Shown one piece after another: positions 1 through 10,206 of a DNA stretch of 45,501 nucleotides (within the stretch, counting starts at the first letter, position 1; each line of letters starts with the position of its first letter). Location: the NCBI GenBank assembly GCA_903831085.1, contig CAIKWE010000002.1:1-45501 (forward strand). The letters run 5' to 3'. Under the pieces are notes generated by a model, which saw only the letters and a program-made list of their open reading frames with translations, did not search any database and was not told where the DNA came from. Origin of the DNA: an uncultured Verrucomicrobiota bacterium. Its GTDB lineage: Bacteria > Verrucomicrobiota > Kiritimatiellia > Kiritimatiellales > Tichowtungiaceae. Position numbers and translations under genes: made by a program.

Positions 1-111
1 AGCTCACTGGGATACCGACCGCCGGCTCCGGAGGCTCAACAACCTGGACTTCCCAATATTGCCCGATGGCGGGTTGCTCGAAGAGTTGACTTCGCCCAAA
101 TCCTAACTTAG
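1..111 (+). CDS. IS3-type transposase, C-terminal fragment
   Basis: An open frame enters at base 1 and stops at TAG 109-111. It encodes 36 residues starting SSLGYRPPAPEAQQ and ending DFAQILT. The block SLGYRPPAPEA is the hallmark of the extreme C-terminus of DDE integrase-core transposases (rve_3 end) of the IS3 and IS481 families. Those enzymes cut and join the IS ends. The catalytic DDE residues lie upstream, off the window. An identical copy is encoded on the minus strand at the right edge. I prefer IS3 over IS481 because of the TGACCTGCCCCC terminus, but the family assignment from so short a piece is not certain. Confidence 0.8.
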   Translation, partial: SSLGYRPPAPEAQQPGLPNIARWRVARRVDFAQILT

Positions 112-140
112 AAACTGGATCCACACACGGGGGCAGGTCA
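1..140 (+). mobile_element. Right end of an IS3-type insertion sequence (left window edge)
   Basis: These 140 bases are repeated as the exact reverse complement at 45361-45500. The outer edge of the element, read inward from position 140 on the minus strand, begins TGACCTGCCCCC, the TG...CA type of terminus known for IS3-family elements. The bases contain the 3' end of a transposase gene and a 29-base tail after its stop. The body of the element lies outside the window to the left. The sequence switches abruptly at 140/141 from IS to galM coding sequence, so this is an insertion junction. Confidence 0.85.
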
Positions 141-604
141 TCAGTGAGCGTATACGTCACCACGGTTTTGACTTCGCCGGGAAAGCCTTCTTCACCGTCG
201 GCGCTGACATAGGTCATGCGAACCGCATTGCTCGCTTTGAGAAGTTCTGCCGCCCAGACCACCTTGTCGAAACCGCGCAGTCCGCCGTGCAGCGCGTTCG
301 GTCCGTTGTTCTGCGCCAGTTTGTATTCTTTCCCATCGACCGTGAATTTCCCGCCTTTGATCCGGTTGGCGAAGCGACCGACAGCGCATCCAAAATATGG
401 AGTCGCCTGCACATACTCCGCCGCTGTGTCGTGTCCGAGAACGATGTCGGCCATCCTCCCGTTTCGATCCGGAGTCTCTATCGAAAGAACTGTCGCCCCG
501 TGGGTCATAATGCGAGCCTTGACACCCTTCGCGTTAGTCAATGTGAAGAGTTCAACATCTTCTCCGTAGAAATTCTTTCCAAATGCCTCATTGTTCACTG
601 ACAT
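141..604 (-). pseudogene. galM: Aldose 1-epimerase (galactose mutarotase), truncated by the IS
   Basis: On the minus strand an ATG at 604 opens MSVNNEAFGKNFYGEDVELF and runs through conserved mutarotase blocks: THGATVLSIETPDRNG, the NRI signature in GRFANRIKGGKFTVDG, and NGPNALHGGLRGFDKVVW. Mutarotase interconverts the alpha and beta anomers of galactose, feeding galactokinase. About 154 of the usual 340-350 residues remain. The frame is lost at 141, after VTYTLTD, where IS sequence starts; the catalytic His/Glu of the C-terminal half are missing. The gene is divergent from galK with a gap of about 94 bases, a normal Leloir arrangement. An AGAGAGA stretch just upstream could serve as ribosome binding site. 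Whether the gene is really broken in the cell, or the contig simply stops in a repeat, depends on the sequence beyond the IS. Confidence 0.85.
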
Positions 605-698
605 AGTCTCTCTCGCTTTTTTAATACTGAGTTTTTATGCTTCTCGACTGTAAGGATAAAAGCTTAATTGATCTTCTTTTGTGATGGAGAACGATTTG

Positions 699-1865
699 AT
701 GAATAAAATCAATGTTATAGAAAAAACCGTCGCCGCCCACGTCGAAAATTTCGGCAACCAGCCTGAAAGCATTGCCTGGGCACCCGGCCGCATTGAAGTG
801 CTGGGCAATCATACCGACTATAACGACGGCACCGTCCTTTCGGCAGCAATCCATCTCGGCATCTGTTTTTGCATCTCACGCTCCGACCGTCCCGGCATTC
901 ATCTGCTGGCCGTTGACGTCGGCCAGACTGCCGCATTTGACACTTCGGATATCCAAAAAGTCCCCGGATTCGACTGGGCCAACTACATCAAGGGCGTCTT
1001 CCATTTTATTCAGGAGCATCTGGATGAAAAAATCGACGGACTCGATTGCACCCTTCTGGGATCCATCCCGATGGGTGCTGGGCTTTCCAGTTCCGCCGCA
1101 CTCGAAGTTGCCGCCGCCTATGCCGTTCTCAAAATCCTCAATGCCACCATCGACAAGAAGGAGATCGCCCGACTCTGTCGCCGGGCCGAACACCAGTTCG
1201 CAGGAACCAACTGCGGCTTGCTCGATCAGTTCTCCAGCATTTTCGGCCGCGACCACGGACTGATCCATAGCGATTTCCGAACACTGGAAGTTTCCTCCAT
1301 CAAGCTGCCGGATGATATCGAATTCCTGGTCGTCAACCCGCACATCAAACATAGTCTGGCTGATTCACCTTACAATGAACGGCGCGAACGCTGTGAGCAG
1401 GCCGCCTCTCAATTAGCAGAGCTTCTACCGCATCCGGTCACCGCCCTGCGGGATGTGTCGCCGGCGGAATTTGAAGCCAACCGAAGCCGGATGACAGCGG
1501 GCGCGGCGAAACGGGCCGCTCACGTTATCGGCGAAATTGACCGTGTGGAACGGGGTGTTGAGTTGATCCGCACTGAAAATCTTGCGGCATTCGGACAGCT
1601 TCTTTTCGAATCGCATCAAAGCTCGATTGAAAACTTCGAAAACTCCTGTCCGGAGTTAGATGTCGTGGTTGAAGCGGCCCGCACCGCCGGTGCACTGGGT
1701 GCCCGTCTCTCCGGCGGCGGTTTCGGCGGCAGTGCGATCGTCATGGTGCGTGCAGATCAGGCCCAGGCCATCTCGGAGAAGATAATATCCTTTTGCGCGG
1801 AAAAAGGGCTGGCACCGGAAATTCTTGCCGTTACGCCCTCATCCGGCGCACGGGTCATGCCTTAA
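699..1865 (+). CDS. galK: Galactokinase
   Basis: The product phosphorylates alpha-D-galactose to galactose-1-phosphate with ATP, the first committed step of the Leloir pathway, in the cytosol. At about 388 residues it has normal length. The galactokinase signature is at residues 29-42 (PGRIEVLGNHTDYN; most bacterial enzymes have GRVNLIGEHTDYN). The GHMP ATP-binding loop GSIPMGAGLSSSAALE is near residues 120-136 and the C-terminal GHMP motif LSGGGFGGSAIVMV near 336. I chose the ATG at 699 because GGAGA at 686-690 sits 8 bases upstream; an in-frame GTG at 681 and ATG at 684 lack a comparable site. galM lies divergently upstream. The gene converges with the NifA-like gene, with only 45 bases between stops. 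The Leu-Gly-Asn in place of Ile-Gly-Glu in the signature is a small oddity. Confidence 0.95.
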   Translation: MNKINVIEKTVAAHVENFGNQPESIAWAPGRIEVLGNHTDYNDGTVLSAAIHLGICFCISRSDRPGIHLLAVDVGQTAAFDTSDIQKVPGFDWANYIKGVFHFIQEHLDEKIDGLDCTLLGSIPMGAGLSSSAALEVAAAYAVLKILNATIDKKEIARLCRRAEHQFAGTNCGLLDQFSSIFGRDHGLIHSDFRTLEVSSIKLPDDIEFLVVNPHIKHSLADSPYNERRERCEQAASQLAELLPHPVTALRDVSPAEFEANRSRMTAGAAKRAAHVIGEIDRVERGVELIRTENLAAFGQLLFESHQSSIENFENSCPELDVVVEAARTAGALGARLSGGGFGGSAIVMVRADQAQAISEKIISFCAEKGLAPEILAVTPSSGARVMP

Positions 1866-1910
1866 AATCCCACCTGAATTTTTGAGTGGGTTCCAGTAGT
1901 GACAAGCCGG

Positions 1911-3467
1911 TTATTTGTAGTCGTCCGGATTGATGCCGAGCTTCTGGATGCGATAGTTGATGATGCGCTGGGTGGTGTTGAGATAACGGGCGCTGGCCGC
2001 CGCGTTGCCGCGGTGTTTTTTGAGCGAATCAATGATGATTTCTTTTTCGTAACTTTCGACCATCGTTTTGATGTCGGCTCCGTCTTTCGGAAAGATCGAC
2101 GTGTGCGTCTCGTCGCTGGTCTGTAACGACGGCGGCAGATTGTAGCCGTGAACAACTTCATCGGACGCGGTCAGCACCGCGCGCTCCAGACAGTTTTCGA
2201 GTTCGCGTACGTTGCCCGGCCAGTGATAGGCCATCATCATGTTGATCGCGGACGTTGAAATCCGCTTAATATTTTTGCCGTACATCTCTCCGTACTTCTG
2301 CAGGAAGTGGTCGGCCAGCAGCATGATGTCGCTACGCCGTTCGCGCAGCGGCGGCAGGATGATCGGAAATACGTTGAGACGGTAATAAAGGTCTTCCCGG
2401 AAAGCTCCGTCGGCCATTTCTTTTTCAAGATTGCGGCTGGTGGCGGCCAGTATGCGCACGTTGACGGTCACGCTTTCGGAACTTCCAACACGCTCAAAGG
2501 TTCTTTCCTGCAGAACCCGTAGCAGACGCACCTGCACGGCGGGAGAAATATCGCCGATTTCATCCAGAAAGATAGTTCCGCCGTTGGCCAATTCAAAACG
2601 ACCTTTGCGTTGCTGGGTCGCTCCGGTAAAGGCGCCCTTCTCATGGCCGAAGAGTTCGCTTTCAATCAGATTTTCCGGTAAAGCCGCGCAGTTGACGCTG
2701 ATGAAAGCGTTATTGCGCCGCTCGCTGCCGTAATGAACAGCGCGCGCGATCAGTTCTTTCCCTGTTCCGGATTCGCCGCGGATCAAAACGGTCGCTGTGC
2801 TCTCGGCGACCTGCACAATCTGTTCGTAGACCGAACGCATGGCACCGCAGTTGCCGATGATGTTGTTCATGCGGTAGCGGTCGCCAAGCTGACGGCGCAG
2901 CCGCTCGTTTTCAGAAATGAGTCCTTCGCGCTCTTCAAGTTCCTCGCGAATGCTGGCAACGGCTTCAGCCAAAATGTTGGCCACCAGTTCAAGGAAGCGC
3001 TGGTAACGTCGAAGCTCTTCGACATCCGAGGTGAGGGAAAGGTCGATGCTCATCGTGCCGATCACCGCTTTCCGGCAGATAACCGGCACGCAGATAAAGG
3101 CGGTTTGCTTGTTTGTTCGCGACTTGGTAAGATTCAGGAAGCGCGGATCTTTGGTGATGTCGGGAATAAGGGCCGACTGCCCGGTCTGAGCCACGCGTCC
3201 GGTGATCCCCTCGCCCAGTTTATACTGTCCGCGTTTTTTCTCTTCCGCCGTGAGTCCTCGCGAGGCCTCAATAACAAAAATATCGGTGTCTGGTTTGCGT
3301 AACGTAAAAGTTCCGCACACAACACCAAGTTCGGTCTCCATGATGTCCAGAACTTCGATCAGCAGTTCAGAAACGGTGTGCGGACGGGTCGCCGCCGCCT
3401 GGGAAATTTGATAAAGAATGGCCAGTTCCTTTTCGCCCTGCCCCGAATTTTCAACTGCCTTCGACAT
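1911..3467 (-). CDS. NifA-like sigma-54-dependent transcriptional activator
   Basis: This 518-residue protein has the NifA layout. A GAF sensor domain spans about 25-175 ([20 protein letters not shown] is very NifA-like), a short linker follows, then an AAA+ domain at about 200-440 and a Fis-type helix-turn-helix at about 480-515. The Walker A is GESGTGKE (231-238). The sigma-54 contact loop is a perfect GAFTGA (278-283) and the Walker B is IFLDEIGD. Proteins of this kind hydrolyse ATP to open sigma-54 promoters, typically for nitrogen genes. It is divergent from gltB across a 285-base intergenic region, supporting a nitrogen role, but no nif genes are in the window. The start at 3467 has AGGAA a few bases upstream. 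It lacks the Cys-rich interdomain linker of oxygen-sensitive rhizobial NifA. Naming it nifA would go beyond the evidence. Confidence 0.88.
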   Translation of the reverse strand: MSKAVENSGQGEKELAILYQISQAAATRPHTVSELLIEVLDIMETELGVVCGTFTLRKPDTDIFVIEASRGLTAEEKKRGQYKLGEGITGRVAQTGQSALIPDITKDPRFLNLTKSRTNKQTAFICVPVICRKAVIGTMSIDLSLTSDVEELRRYQRFLELVANILAEAVASIREELEEREGLISENERLRRQLGDRYRMNNIIGNCGAMRSVYEQIVQVAESTATVLIRGESGTGKELIARAVHYGSERRNNAFISVNCAALPENLIESELFGHEKGAFTGATQQRKGRFELANGGTIFLDEIGDISPAVQVRLLRVLQERTFERVGSSESVTVNVRILAATSRNLEKEMADGAFREDLYYRLNVFPIILPPLRERRSDIMLLADHFLQKYGEMYGKNIKRISTSAINMMMAYHWPGNVRELENCLERAVLTASDEVVHGYNLPPSLQTSDETHTSIFPKDGADIKTMVESYEKEIIIDSLKKHRGNAAASARYLNTTQRIINYRIQKLGINPDDYK

Positions 3468-3691
3468 AACCGATTCCTAATTTGTATTATTTATATTTTT
3501 ATAAACAATAATGTAACTGGTTGCCAGCTTTTTTTCGATTTTTTACATCGCCAAGATCGGGGGTGCTCTTCTAGTCCAGCAGACACCATGAAGTTCTGAA
3601 TGCCCTTTCTTGTTTACGATTCAAAACCAGTAGACAAAAACGTAACACTATGCGTGTTGGCGACACAAGTGTATTGTTTTGTATTTTTGAT

Positions 3692-3722
3692 TGGTTGACT
3701 AACCAGCAAAAAAGCATACTAT
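3692..3722 (+). promoter_or_regulatory. Putative gltB promoter with overlapping operator-like palindrome
   Basis: TTGACT (3695-3700), a 16-base spacer and TACTAT (3717-3722) form a credible sigma-70 promoter 30 bases before the gltB start. The -35 box is embedded in the inverted repeat TGGTT-GACT-AACCA (3692-3705), a natural place for a repressor. I did not find a convincing sigma-54 -24/-12 element; the nearest GG...GC pair is off by one base in spacing. The repeat differs from the TATACGGCA boxes at gdhA/nrpR. The rest of the 285-base intergenic region is AT-rich with no further gene. Confidence 0.45.
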
Positions 3723-3752
3723 CCGAACGCTTGAGTCACTGGGGTTTTAGAA

Positions 3753-6700
3753 ATGAATATGAAAGAAGAATTTCAAAAAGGTTTTCCGCAACCGCAAGGT
3801 TTGTACCATCCGGAAAATGAGCATGATGCCTGCGGGGTCGGTTTTATCTGCAATCTGCACGGCAAAAAGTCGCATGACATCATTCATCATGCACTTGAGA
3901 TTCTGGTGCGCCTCACCCACCGCGGTGCCTGCGGCTGTGACCCGTTGACCGGCGACGGCGCCGGCATTCTCCTTCAGATCCCGCACGCTTTCTATAAGAA
4001 GGAGTGTGAAAAACTCGGCATCGATCTCCCCGCCGAGCAGGAGTACGGCACCGGTCTGGTGTTCCTTCCGCAAGATGAAGCTCAGCGCAAGACCTGTATG
4101 GAAATGCTCGAACAGGCTATTCGGGAAGAAGGACAAAAACTGATCGGCTGGCGCAAGGTGCCCACCTGTAACCGGCTGATCGGCGAAACCGCCCGCGCCT
4201 CTGAACCCTTTGTTATGCAGGTATTCATTGGCCGCGGGAAAGGTGTCACCGATCCTCGCACCTTCGACCGCATGCTCTACATCATCCGCAAAGTGACCGA
4301 AAACCGGATTTTCCATTCGGAGATGAAAAACAAAGACGACTTTTATATCCCGACACTGACCTGCCGCATTATCATCTACAAAGGGCTGCTGCTTCCCGAG
4401 CAGATGGAGTTCTACTACCCCGACCTGCTCGACGATGATTTCACCAGCGCGCTGGCGCTCGTGCACCAGCGTTTCAGCACCAACACCTTTCCGGCATGGA
4501 AGCTCGCCCAGCCGTTCCACGTTCTCTGCCATAACGGCGAAATCAACACGCTGCGTGGAAACTTTAACTGGATGAACACGCGGCAGGGCCTTCTGAAATC
4601 CAGATTGTTCGGCGACAACATCGCTCGCCTCTTCCCGATCATTCAGCCGGGGCTTTCCGACTCCGCTTCGCTCGACCAGGCCGTCGAGCTGCTGTATCAC
4701 GGCGGCCGCTCGCTACCGCACATCATGAGCATGCTCATTCCCGAGGCGTGGCAGAACCACAAGACCATGAGCGAAGAGAAAAAAGCGTTCTATGAATATC
4801 ACTCCTGCCTGATGGAGCCGTGGGACGGCCCGGCGTCCATTCCTTTCACCGACGGAACCTGTCTGGGCGCCATTCTCGACCGCAACGGTCTGCGTCCGTC
4901 GCGCTACATCGTCACCAAAGACGGCTATGTCATCATGAGCTCCGAAACCGGCATCATGGATATTGACCCGGCCAACGTGGAGCGCAAAGGCCGCCTCGAA
5001 CCGGGCCGCATGTTCCTTGTTGATATGGAAAAGGGACGCATTGTGCCCGACGAAGAGATTAAGCACGAGCTTGCCGCCGGTCAGCCTTACGGCAAATGGG
5101 TCAAAGAAAACCTCGTGCCGCTCTCCAGCCTGCCGCCGGAAGAGGCGCAGGGGTGCGATCCGGAAACCCTGCTGCAGCGCGAGCGCATGTTCGGCTACAC
5201 CATGGAAGATATCAGCCAGGTGATCGCGCCGATGGCTAAAGAAGCGGAGGAGGTGTCCGGCTCGATGGGCATCGACACGCCGCTGGCGGTGCTCGCCGAA
5301 AAACCGCAGATCCTTTACAACTATTTCAAGCAGCTCTTCGCGCAGGTCACTAACCCGCCGCTCGATGCTATCCGCGAAAAATGCGTCACCTCGCTCATCA
5401 CCAATATCGGCGCGGAACAGGATCTCTTCGCGGAAACGCCGAAACATTGCAGTCAGCTCAAACTCGAGCATCCGATTATCACCAATGACGAGCTCGCCCG
5501 CATCCGCAAACTCAAACACGATAATCTTAAAGCCATCACCCTGCCGATGCTCTACAAGGTTGCAGAAGGCGGCGAAGGACTGCGCGCCGCGCTCGATAAA
5601 CTTTGCGCCGACGCTTCGCAGGCGATTGAAAACGGCTATACCCTGCTGGTTCTTTCCGACCGGCAGGCCGATCAGGAAAATGCGCCGATCCCGGCACTGC
5701 TGGCGACCGCCGCGGTTCACAATCACCTGATCCGCAAACTCCAGCGCACACGCTGCGGACTGATTGTCGAAAGCGGCGAGCCGCGCGAAGTGCACCACTT
5801 TGCGTTGCTGATCGGCTACGGCGCCGGAGCGGTCAACCCCTACATGGTCGGCCAGATTCTGGACGACATGATCAAACAGGGACAGCTCACCGGGATCGAA
5901 TGGAAAGCCGCCGCGAAGAATTTTGTTAAAGCCATCGACAAGGGTCTGCTTAAAGTCATGTCGAAGATGGGGATCTCCACATTGCACAGCTACCGCGGCG
6001 CGCAAATCTTCGAAGCGGTCGGCTTGAACAATGAAGTAATCGACGCTTACTTCGCCGGCACCGCCTCGCGGATCGGCGGTATCGGTCTCGACGGCATCGC
6101 CCGTGAAATCAGCGCGCGCCATCAGTCCGCGTTCCCGAAACGCCCGGCCGATAAAAATCTGCCGCTCGATATCGGCGGCGCGTACAAGTGGCGCCGCAAC
6201 GGCGAGGAGCATCTGCTCAATCCGCTGGCCATCGCCAAACTGCAGGAAGCCGTCCGCACCGATAACGCTGACCGCTTCAAAGAGTTCTCCGACCTGATCA
6301 ACCACGACAACCGCACGGTTTATACTCTGCGCGGTCTCTTTGAATTTAAAAAAGACCGGCAGCCGGTTCCTCTCAGTGAAGTCGAACCATGGACGACCAT
6401 CGTTAAGCGCTTTAAAACCGGAGCCATGTCCTACGGTTCCATCAGCCGGGAGGCGCACGAAACGCTCGCCATTGCCATGAACCGCATCGGCGGCAAGAGC
6501 AACTGCGGCGAAGGCGGCGAAGATGAAGACCGCTTTCTGCCGGACGAGAACGGCGATCTGCGACGCTCGGCGATCAAACAGGTGGCCTCCGGACGCTTCG
6601 GCGTTACCAGCAACTATCTGACCAACGCGGACGAACTCCAGATCAAGATGGCGCAAGGAGCCAAGCCCGGCGAAGGCGGACAGCTGCCCGGCCACAAAGT

Positions 6701-8294
6701 TAAACCGTGGATTGCCAAAACACGCCACTCCACGCCGTACGTGACCCTGATTTCGCCGCCGCCGCATCACGACATTTATTCCATCGAAGACCTCGCACAG
6801 CTCATCTATGACCTGAAGAGCGCCAATCCGTCCGCCGCTGTAACCGTCAAACTGGTTTCTGAGGTCGGTGTCGGCACCGTCGCGGCCGGCGTTGCCAAAG
6901 GTAAAGCCGATCTCGTGCTCATCAGCGGCTATGACGGCGGAACCGGCGCTTCGCCGCAATCCTCCATCAAGCATGCCGGTCTGCCGTGGGAACTCGGCCT
7001 GGCTGAAACCCAGCAAACGCTGGTGCTCAACAAACTGCGCAGCCGCATCCGTGTTGAATGCGACGGCAAACTGCTCACCGGCCGCGATGTCGCCGTCGCC
7101 GCCCTGCTCGGCGCCGAGGAATTCGGCTTCTCGACCGGCCCGCTGATGACACTCGGCTGTATCATGATGCGCGTCTGCCACATGAACACCTGCCCCGTCG
7201 GCGTTGCGACACAAGATCCCGAACTGCGCAAGAAATTCGCCGGCAAGCCGGAATATGTCATCAACTTCTTCCGCTTCGTTGCTGAAGAGCTACGCCAGAT
7301 CATGGCCGAACTCGGCTTCCGCACGATCGACGAAATGGTCGGCCACCGCGAACGGCTCGACGTCCGCGAAGCGGTGGAAAACTGGAAAGCCAAAGGACTC
7401 GATTTCTCGAAGATCCTTTATCAGCCCGCCACAGATGCTTCGACTCCGCTGCGCTGCACCGAAAAACAGAGCGATGATCTGGCCGACTCGTTCGACCACG
7501 AACTGATCCGGCTGGCCAAAAATGCTTTGGAGCGCGGCGAGCGGGTTGTGATTCATACACAGATTCGTAACGTTCACCGCGCCGTCGGCGCCATGCTCAG
7601 CAACGAAATTTCCAAACGCTACGGCGAGCGTGGACTGCCTAACGACCGCATCACGGTGCATGCGACCGGCTCGGCCGGACAGAGCTTTGGCGCGTTCAGC
7701 GCGCAAGGCATCACCTTCCGCATCACCGGCGACGCCAATGACTATTTCGGCAAAGGACTCTCCGGCGCGAAGCTCATTATCCGCCCGCCGGAAAATGCCA
7801 CCTTTGTCGCGGAGGAAAATATTCTTATCGGCAACGTCGCCTTTTACGGCGCGACACGCGGCGAAGCCTACATCCGCGGACGGGCCGGTGAACGCTTCTG
7901 CGTGCGCAACAGCGGTGTTCATGCCGTCGTCGAAGGAATCGGCGATCACGGCTGTGAATATATGACCGGCGGCAACGTGATCGTGCTTGGCCCGACCGGA
8001 CGCAACTTCGCGGCGGGAATGAGCGGCGGTATCGCCTATGTGTTCGACGAAGCGGGCGACTTCATTGAAAACCGCTGCAATCCGGAAATGGTCGACTTCG
8101 ATCCGCTCACGAACGACGACGTCGCCTTCCTGTGCGAACGGCTTGAAAAACATCTGGAGTACACCGGAAGCGCCGTGGCGCAGCGGCTTCTTAATGACTG
8201 GCAGAACGCCGTGAAGAAATTCGTCAAAGTCATTCCGGTCGACTACAAGCAGGCGCTGCAGCGCATCGCCGACGAGAAGAGAACAGGAGAGTAA
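3753..8294 (+). CDS. gltB: Glutamate synthase, large (alpha) subunit
   Basis: The enzyme makes two glutamates from glutamine and 2-oxoglutarate, the GOGAT half of the GS-GOGAT route. At 1513 residues it matches bacterial GltB. Order: a 26-residue propeptide; a class II glutaminase domain beginning at the catalytic Cys27 (CGVGF) with the downstream [16 protein letters not shown] block; a central domain; an FMN synthase domain with [10 protein letters not shown] and [11 protein letters not shown]; and a C-terminal GXGXG beta-helix (for example [21 protein letters not shown]). The 3Fe-4S ligands are in [12 protein letters not shown] (C-x5-C-x4-C) near residue 1135. gltD follows after a small inserted gene. 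Stop TAA is at 8292-8294 and a heptamer repeat tract starts 4 bases later. A large open frame on the opposite strand is a codon-bias shadow. Confidence 0.97.
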   Translation: MNMKEEFQKGFPQPQGLYHPENEHDACGVGFICNLHGKKSHDIIHHALEILVRLTHRGACGCDPLTGDGAGILLQIPHAFYKKECEKLGIDLPAEQEYGTGLVFLPQDEAQRKTCMEMLEQAIREEGQKLIGWRKVPTCNRLIGETARASEPFVMQVFIGRGKGVTDPRTFDRMLYIIRKVTENRIFHSEMKNKDDFYIPTLTCRIIIYKGLLLPEQMEFYYPDLLDDDFTSALALVHQRFSTNTFPAWKLAQPFHVLCHNGEINTLRGNFNWMNTRQGLLKSRLFGDNIARLFPIIQPGLSDSASLDQAVELLYHGGRSLPHIMSMLIPEAWQNHKTMSEEKKAFYEYHSCLMEPWDGPASIPFTDGTCLGAILDRNGLRPSRYIVTKDGYVIMSSETGIMDIDPANVERKGRLEPGRMFLVDMEKGRIVPDEEIKHELAAGQPYGKWVKENLVPLSSLPPEEAQGCDPETLLQRERMFGYTMEDISQVIAPMAKEAEEVSGSMGIDTPLAVLAEKPQILYNYFKQLFAQVTNPPLDAIREKCVTSLITNIGAEQDLFAETPKHCSQLKLEHPIITNDELARIRKLKHDNLKAITLPMLYKVAEGGEGLRAALDKLCADASQAIENGYTLLVLSDRQADQENAPIPALLATAAVHNHLIRKLQRTRCGLIVESGEPREVHHFALLIGYGAGAVNPYMVGQILDDMIKQGQLTGIEWKAAAKNFVKAIDKGLLKVMSKMGISTLHSYRGAQIFEAVGLNNEVIDAYFAGTASRIGGIGLDGIAREISARHQSAFPKRPADKNLPLDIGGAYKWRRNGEEHLLNPLAIAKLQEAVRTDNADRFKEFSDLINHDNRTVYTLRGLFEFKKDRQPVPLSEVEPWTTIVKRFKTGAMSYGSISREAHETLAIAMNRIGGKSNCGEGGEDEDRFLPDENGDLRRSAIKQVASGRFGVTSNYLTNADELQIKMAQGAKPGEGGQLPGHKVKPWIAKTRHSTPYVTLISPPPHHDIYSIEDLAQLIYDLKSANPSAAVTVKLVSEVGVGTVAAGVAKGKADLVLISGYDGGTGASPQSSIKHAGLPWELGLAETQQTLVLNKLRSRIRVECDGKLLTGRDVAVAALLGAEEFGFSTGPLMTLGCIMMRVCHMNTCPVGVATQDPELRKKFAGKPEYVINFFRFVAEELRQIMAELGFRTIDEMVGHRERLDVREAVENWKAKGLDFSKILYQPATDASTPLRCTEKQSDDLADSFDHELIRLAKNALERGERVVIHTQIRNVHRAVGAMLSNEISKRYGERGLPNDRITVHATGSAGQSFGAFSAQGITFRITGDANDYFGKGLSGAKLIIRPPENATFVAEENILIGNVAFYGATRGEAYIRGRAGERFCVRNSGVHAVVEGIGDHGCEYMTGGNVIVLGPTGRNFAAGMSGGIAYVFDEAGDFIENRCNPEMVDFDPLTNDDVAFLCERLEKHLEYTGSAVAQRLLNDWQNAVKKFVKVIPVDYKQALQRIADEKRTGE

Positions 8295-8297
8295 GGG

Positions 8298-8330
8298 GAA
8301 GGCCTCAGGCTGCAGACCACAGGCTTCAGG
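8298..8330. repeat. Degenerate heptamer tract 1
   Basis: Four consecutive 7-base units plus a partial one: GAAGGCC, TCAGGCT, GCAGACC, ACAGGCT, TCAGG. Each fits NN-RGNCY, whose five-base core is self-complementary, so the tract has no clear strand. It starts 4 bases after the gltB stop and ends 9 bases before the S23-type gene. Similar tracts lie at 8683, 10218 and 12752. Confidence 0.75.
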
Positions 8331-8339
8331 AATAATAAG

Positions 8340-8696
8340 ATGAGGGACTACAGAAAACTGAAAGCGTTTGAACTGGCCGACGCGCTGGTTTTGCTGGTGC
8401 ACGCCGCGACCCGTCGTTTTCCTAAAGAAGAGCTGTTCGGGTTAACCTCCCAGGTCCGCCGCGCCGCGGTCTCGATTCCTTCAAATATCGTCGAAGGTTG
8501 CGCACGAAATACCGAAAAGGACTATCTTCACTTTCTGGATGTCGCATACGGCTCTCTGAAAGAACTGACCTATCAGCTTTCACTCGCCAAACGCCTTGGT
8601 TATTTGGAAAACGCGGACGAACTCGAAAACAAGGCTGAGGAAACAGCAAAAGTTTTAAGCGGATTAATTAATGCATTGAGAAAGCCTGGAGCCTGA
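8340..8696 (+). CDS. Four-helix-bundle protein (23S rRNA intervening-sequence / S23 family)
   Basis: This 118-residue protein has the family pattern: an N-terminal helix (YRKLKAFELADALVLLVHAA), then the conserved core SQVRRAAVSIPSNIVEG, GCARNTEKDYLHFLDVAYGSLKE, and two more helices. The family was first seen encoded in intervening sequences of spirochaete 23S rRNA and is widespread as free-standing genes; its biochemical role is not established. Here it sits between gltB and gltD, which are normally adjacent, and is bracketed by heptamer repeat tracts. The last five codons (RKPGA-stop) are made of the downstream tract. This looks like a small cassette inserted into the glt operon that was tolerated because it is co-oriented and read through. 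An effect on GOGAT itself is not implied. Confidence 0.88.
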   Translation: MRDYRKLKAFELADALVLLVHAATRRFPKEELFGLTSQVRRAAVSIPSNIVEGCARNTEKDYLHFLDVAYGSLKELTYQLSLAKRLGYLENADELENKAEETAKVLSGLINALRKPGA

Positions 8697-8724
8697 AGTC
8701 TGCGGACTGCGGCCTACAGGCCTC
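8683..8724. repeat. Degenerate heptamer tract 2 (overlaps a stop codon)
   Basis: Six perfect-period 7-base units: AGCCTGG, AGCCTGA, AGTCTGC, GGACTGC, GGCCTAC, AGGCCTC. The cores fit RGNCY. The tract contains the stop codon of the S23-type gene (8694-8696) and runs into the hairpin that covers the gltD ribosome binding site. It can pair imperfectly with tract 1 across the S23 gene. Confidence 0.8.
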
Positions 8725-8734
8725 CTGCGGAGGC
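8720..8734 (+). promoter_or_regulatory. Hairpin sequestering the gltD Shine-Dalgarno sequence
   Basis: GCCTCC-TGC-GGAGGC forms a perfect 6-bp stem with a 3-base loop. Its right arm is the gltD ribosome binding site GGAGG (8729-8733), 6 bases before the ATG at 8740. The hairpin is partly built from the heptamer tract. Folded mRNA would hide the site, so gltD translation may depend on ribosomes arriving from the upstream gene. Confidence 0.5.
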
Positions 8735-8739
8735 ACAAA

Positions 8740-10206
8740 ATGGGTAAACCAACTGGATTTAAAGAATTCGAACGCAAGACACCGGCCGAGCGGCCGATCG
8801 TTGAACGCATCAAGGACTACAACGAAGTCTACCGTCCGTTCCCCGAAGACAAACTTCGGGAACAGGCCGCACGCTGCATGAACTGCGGTGTGCCCTTCTG
8901 CCATATCGGCTGTCCGCTCGGAAACATCATTCCCGAATTCAACGATCTCACCTATAAAGGACACTGGCAAAAAGCGTGGGAAATTCTCTCCGCCACCAAT
9001 AACTTTCCGGAATTCACCGGACGGCTCTGTCCCGCGCCGTGCGAAGAAGCCTGCGTGCTCGGCATCAACGAACCGCCGGTCACCATCGAGAATATTGAGA
9101 AGGAAATTATCGAACACGCCTTCCGCGAAGAATGGGTTGTTCCGGTTGTGCCGGAAATTCGTACCGGAAAAACTGTCGCCGTCATCGGCTCCGGTCCGGC
9201 GGGCTTGGCCGCCGCGCAGCAGCTCAACCGCGCCGGGCACACCGTCACCGTATTCGAACGCGCCGACCGCCTCGGCGGACTGCTCCGCTACGGCATTCCC
9301 GATTTCAAACTCGAAAAATGGGTCATTGATCGCCGGGTCGAAATCATGCAGGCCGAAGGCATCGTCTTCAAAACCAGCGCCGCCATTGGCACAGACATTT
9401 CCGCTGACGAGATGAAACAGTTTGATGCTGTGGTGCTCGCCATCGGCTCCACCGTTGGGCGCGATATGCCAGTACTGGGCCGCGACCTCAAAGGCATTCA
9501 CTTCGCGATGGATTTCCTGCCGTTGCAGAACAAGACCTGTGCCGGAGATTATCCGGAGCCGCTTATCTCGGCCAAAGGCAAAAACGTCGTCGTCATCGGC
9601 GGCGGCGACACCGGCTCCGACTGCGTTGGCACCTCCATCCGCCATGGCGCGCGCAGTGTCGTCAACTTTGAGCTTTTCCCGGAACCGCCGGGCGAGCGTC
9701 CGGCGCACCAGCCGTGGCCGTACTGGCCGATGAAACTGCGCACCAGTTCCTCGCACCGCGAAGCGGGCGAAGATCCCCGCCGCTACTGCATGCTCACCAA
9801 AGAATTTAACGGACAGAACGGACACGTCACCGGCGTCAAAACCGTCAACATTGAATTCACTCGCGAGCGTCAGACCGGAAAATCCAACATGGAAGAAATC
9901 CGCGGCTCGCAGAAAGACTGGCAGGCCGACCTCGTTCTGCTGGCTCTCGGCTTCACCGGCCCGGAACGCGACAACGCGGTCAAAGCGCTGGGCGTTGCTC
10001 TTGATAAAGCAGGCAACATCCAGACCGGAAAAAATTATCAGACCTCCGTTCCGAACGTCTTCGCCGCAGGCGACTGCCGCCGCGGACAATCGCTCATCGT
10101 CTGGGCGATTTCCGAAGGACGCGAAACCGCGCGCTGCGTTGATGAGTTTTTGATGGGTGAAACCTGTCTGCCAACCCGCGGCCCAGCTGAACTTCCTCGC
10201 CGCTAA
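8740..10206 (+). CDS. gltD: Glutamate synthase, small (beta) subunit
   Basis: The FAD/NADPH-dependent small subunit passes electrons to GltB. Its 488 residues are typical. The N-terminal cysteine clusters for 4Fe-4S centres are [13 protein letters not shown] (46-58) and CPAPCEEAC (about 97-105). The FAD-binding fold starts at [12 protein letters not shown] (about 150) with the ERADRLGG block. A second Rossmann motif, [11 protein letters not shown] (about 286), binds NADPH. The C-terminal [18 protein letters not shown] closes the FAD site. The GGAGG ribosome site lies inside a hairpin. The stop codon TAA is the loop of a 9-bp perfect hairpin (10195-10215). Confidence 0.96.
   Translation: MGKPTGFKEFERKTPAERPIVERIKDYNEVYRPFPEDKLREQAARCMNCGVPFCHIGCPLGNIIPEFNDLTYKGHWQKAWEILSATNNFPEFTGRLCPAPCEEACVLGINEPPVTIENIEKEIIEHAFREEWVVPVVPEIRTGKTVAVIGSGPAGLAAAQQLNRAGHTVTVFERADRLGGLLRYGIPDFKLEKWVIDRRVEIMQAEGIVFKTSAAIGTDISADEMKQFDAVVLAIGSTVGRDMPVLGRDLKGIHFAMDFLPLQNKTCAGDYPEPLISAKGKNVVVIGGGDTGSDCVGTSIRHGARSVVNFELFPEPPGERPAHQPWPYWPMKLRTSSSHREAGEDPRRYCMLTKEFNGQNGHVTGVKTVNIEFTRERQTGKSNMEEIRGSQKDWQADLVLLALGFTGPERDNAVKALGVALDKAGNIQTGKNYQTSVPNVFAAGDCRRGQSLIVWAISEGRETARCVDEFLMGETCLPTRGPAELPRR

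Noticed and set aside
1866..1910. Terminator CCCAC...GTGGG between galK and the NifA-like gene
   Set aside because: Only a 5-bp stem with a 12-base loop and no T-run on either side; too weak to call.
3640..3740. Sigma-54 promoter or NifA upstream activator site before gltB
   Set aside because: No TGGCAC-N5-TTGC match; the nearest GG...GC pairs have the wrong spacing. TGT-N10-ACA is also not matched exactly.
4713..7214. Long open frame (833 codons) on the minus strand opposite gltB
   Set aside because: It lies wholly within gltB, has low-complexity, non-family content and is explained by the GC-rich third positions of gltB. The same holds for the long opposite-strand frames at 7290-8402, 8668-10089, 12807-14174, 22664-23353 and 27241-28338.
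8298..8724. Tracts 1 and 2 as terminal inverted repeats of a classical transposon around the S23 gene
   Set aside because: Pairing between the tracts is only partial, no target duplication is visible, and the same kind of tract occurs singly after other genes. They are treated as heptamer repeats instead.
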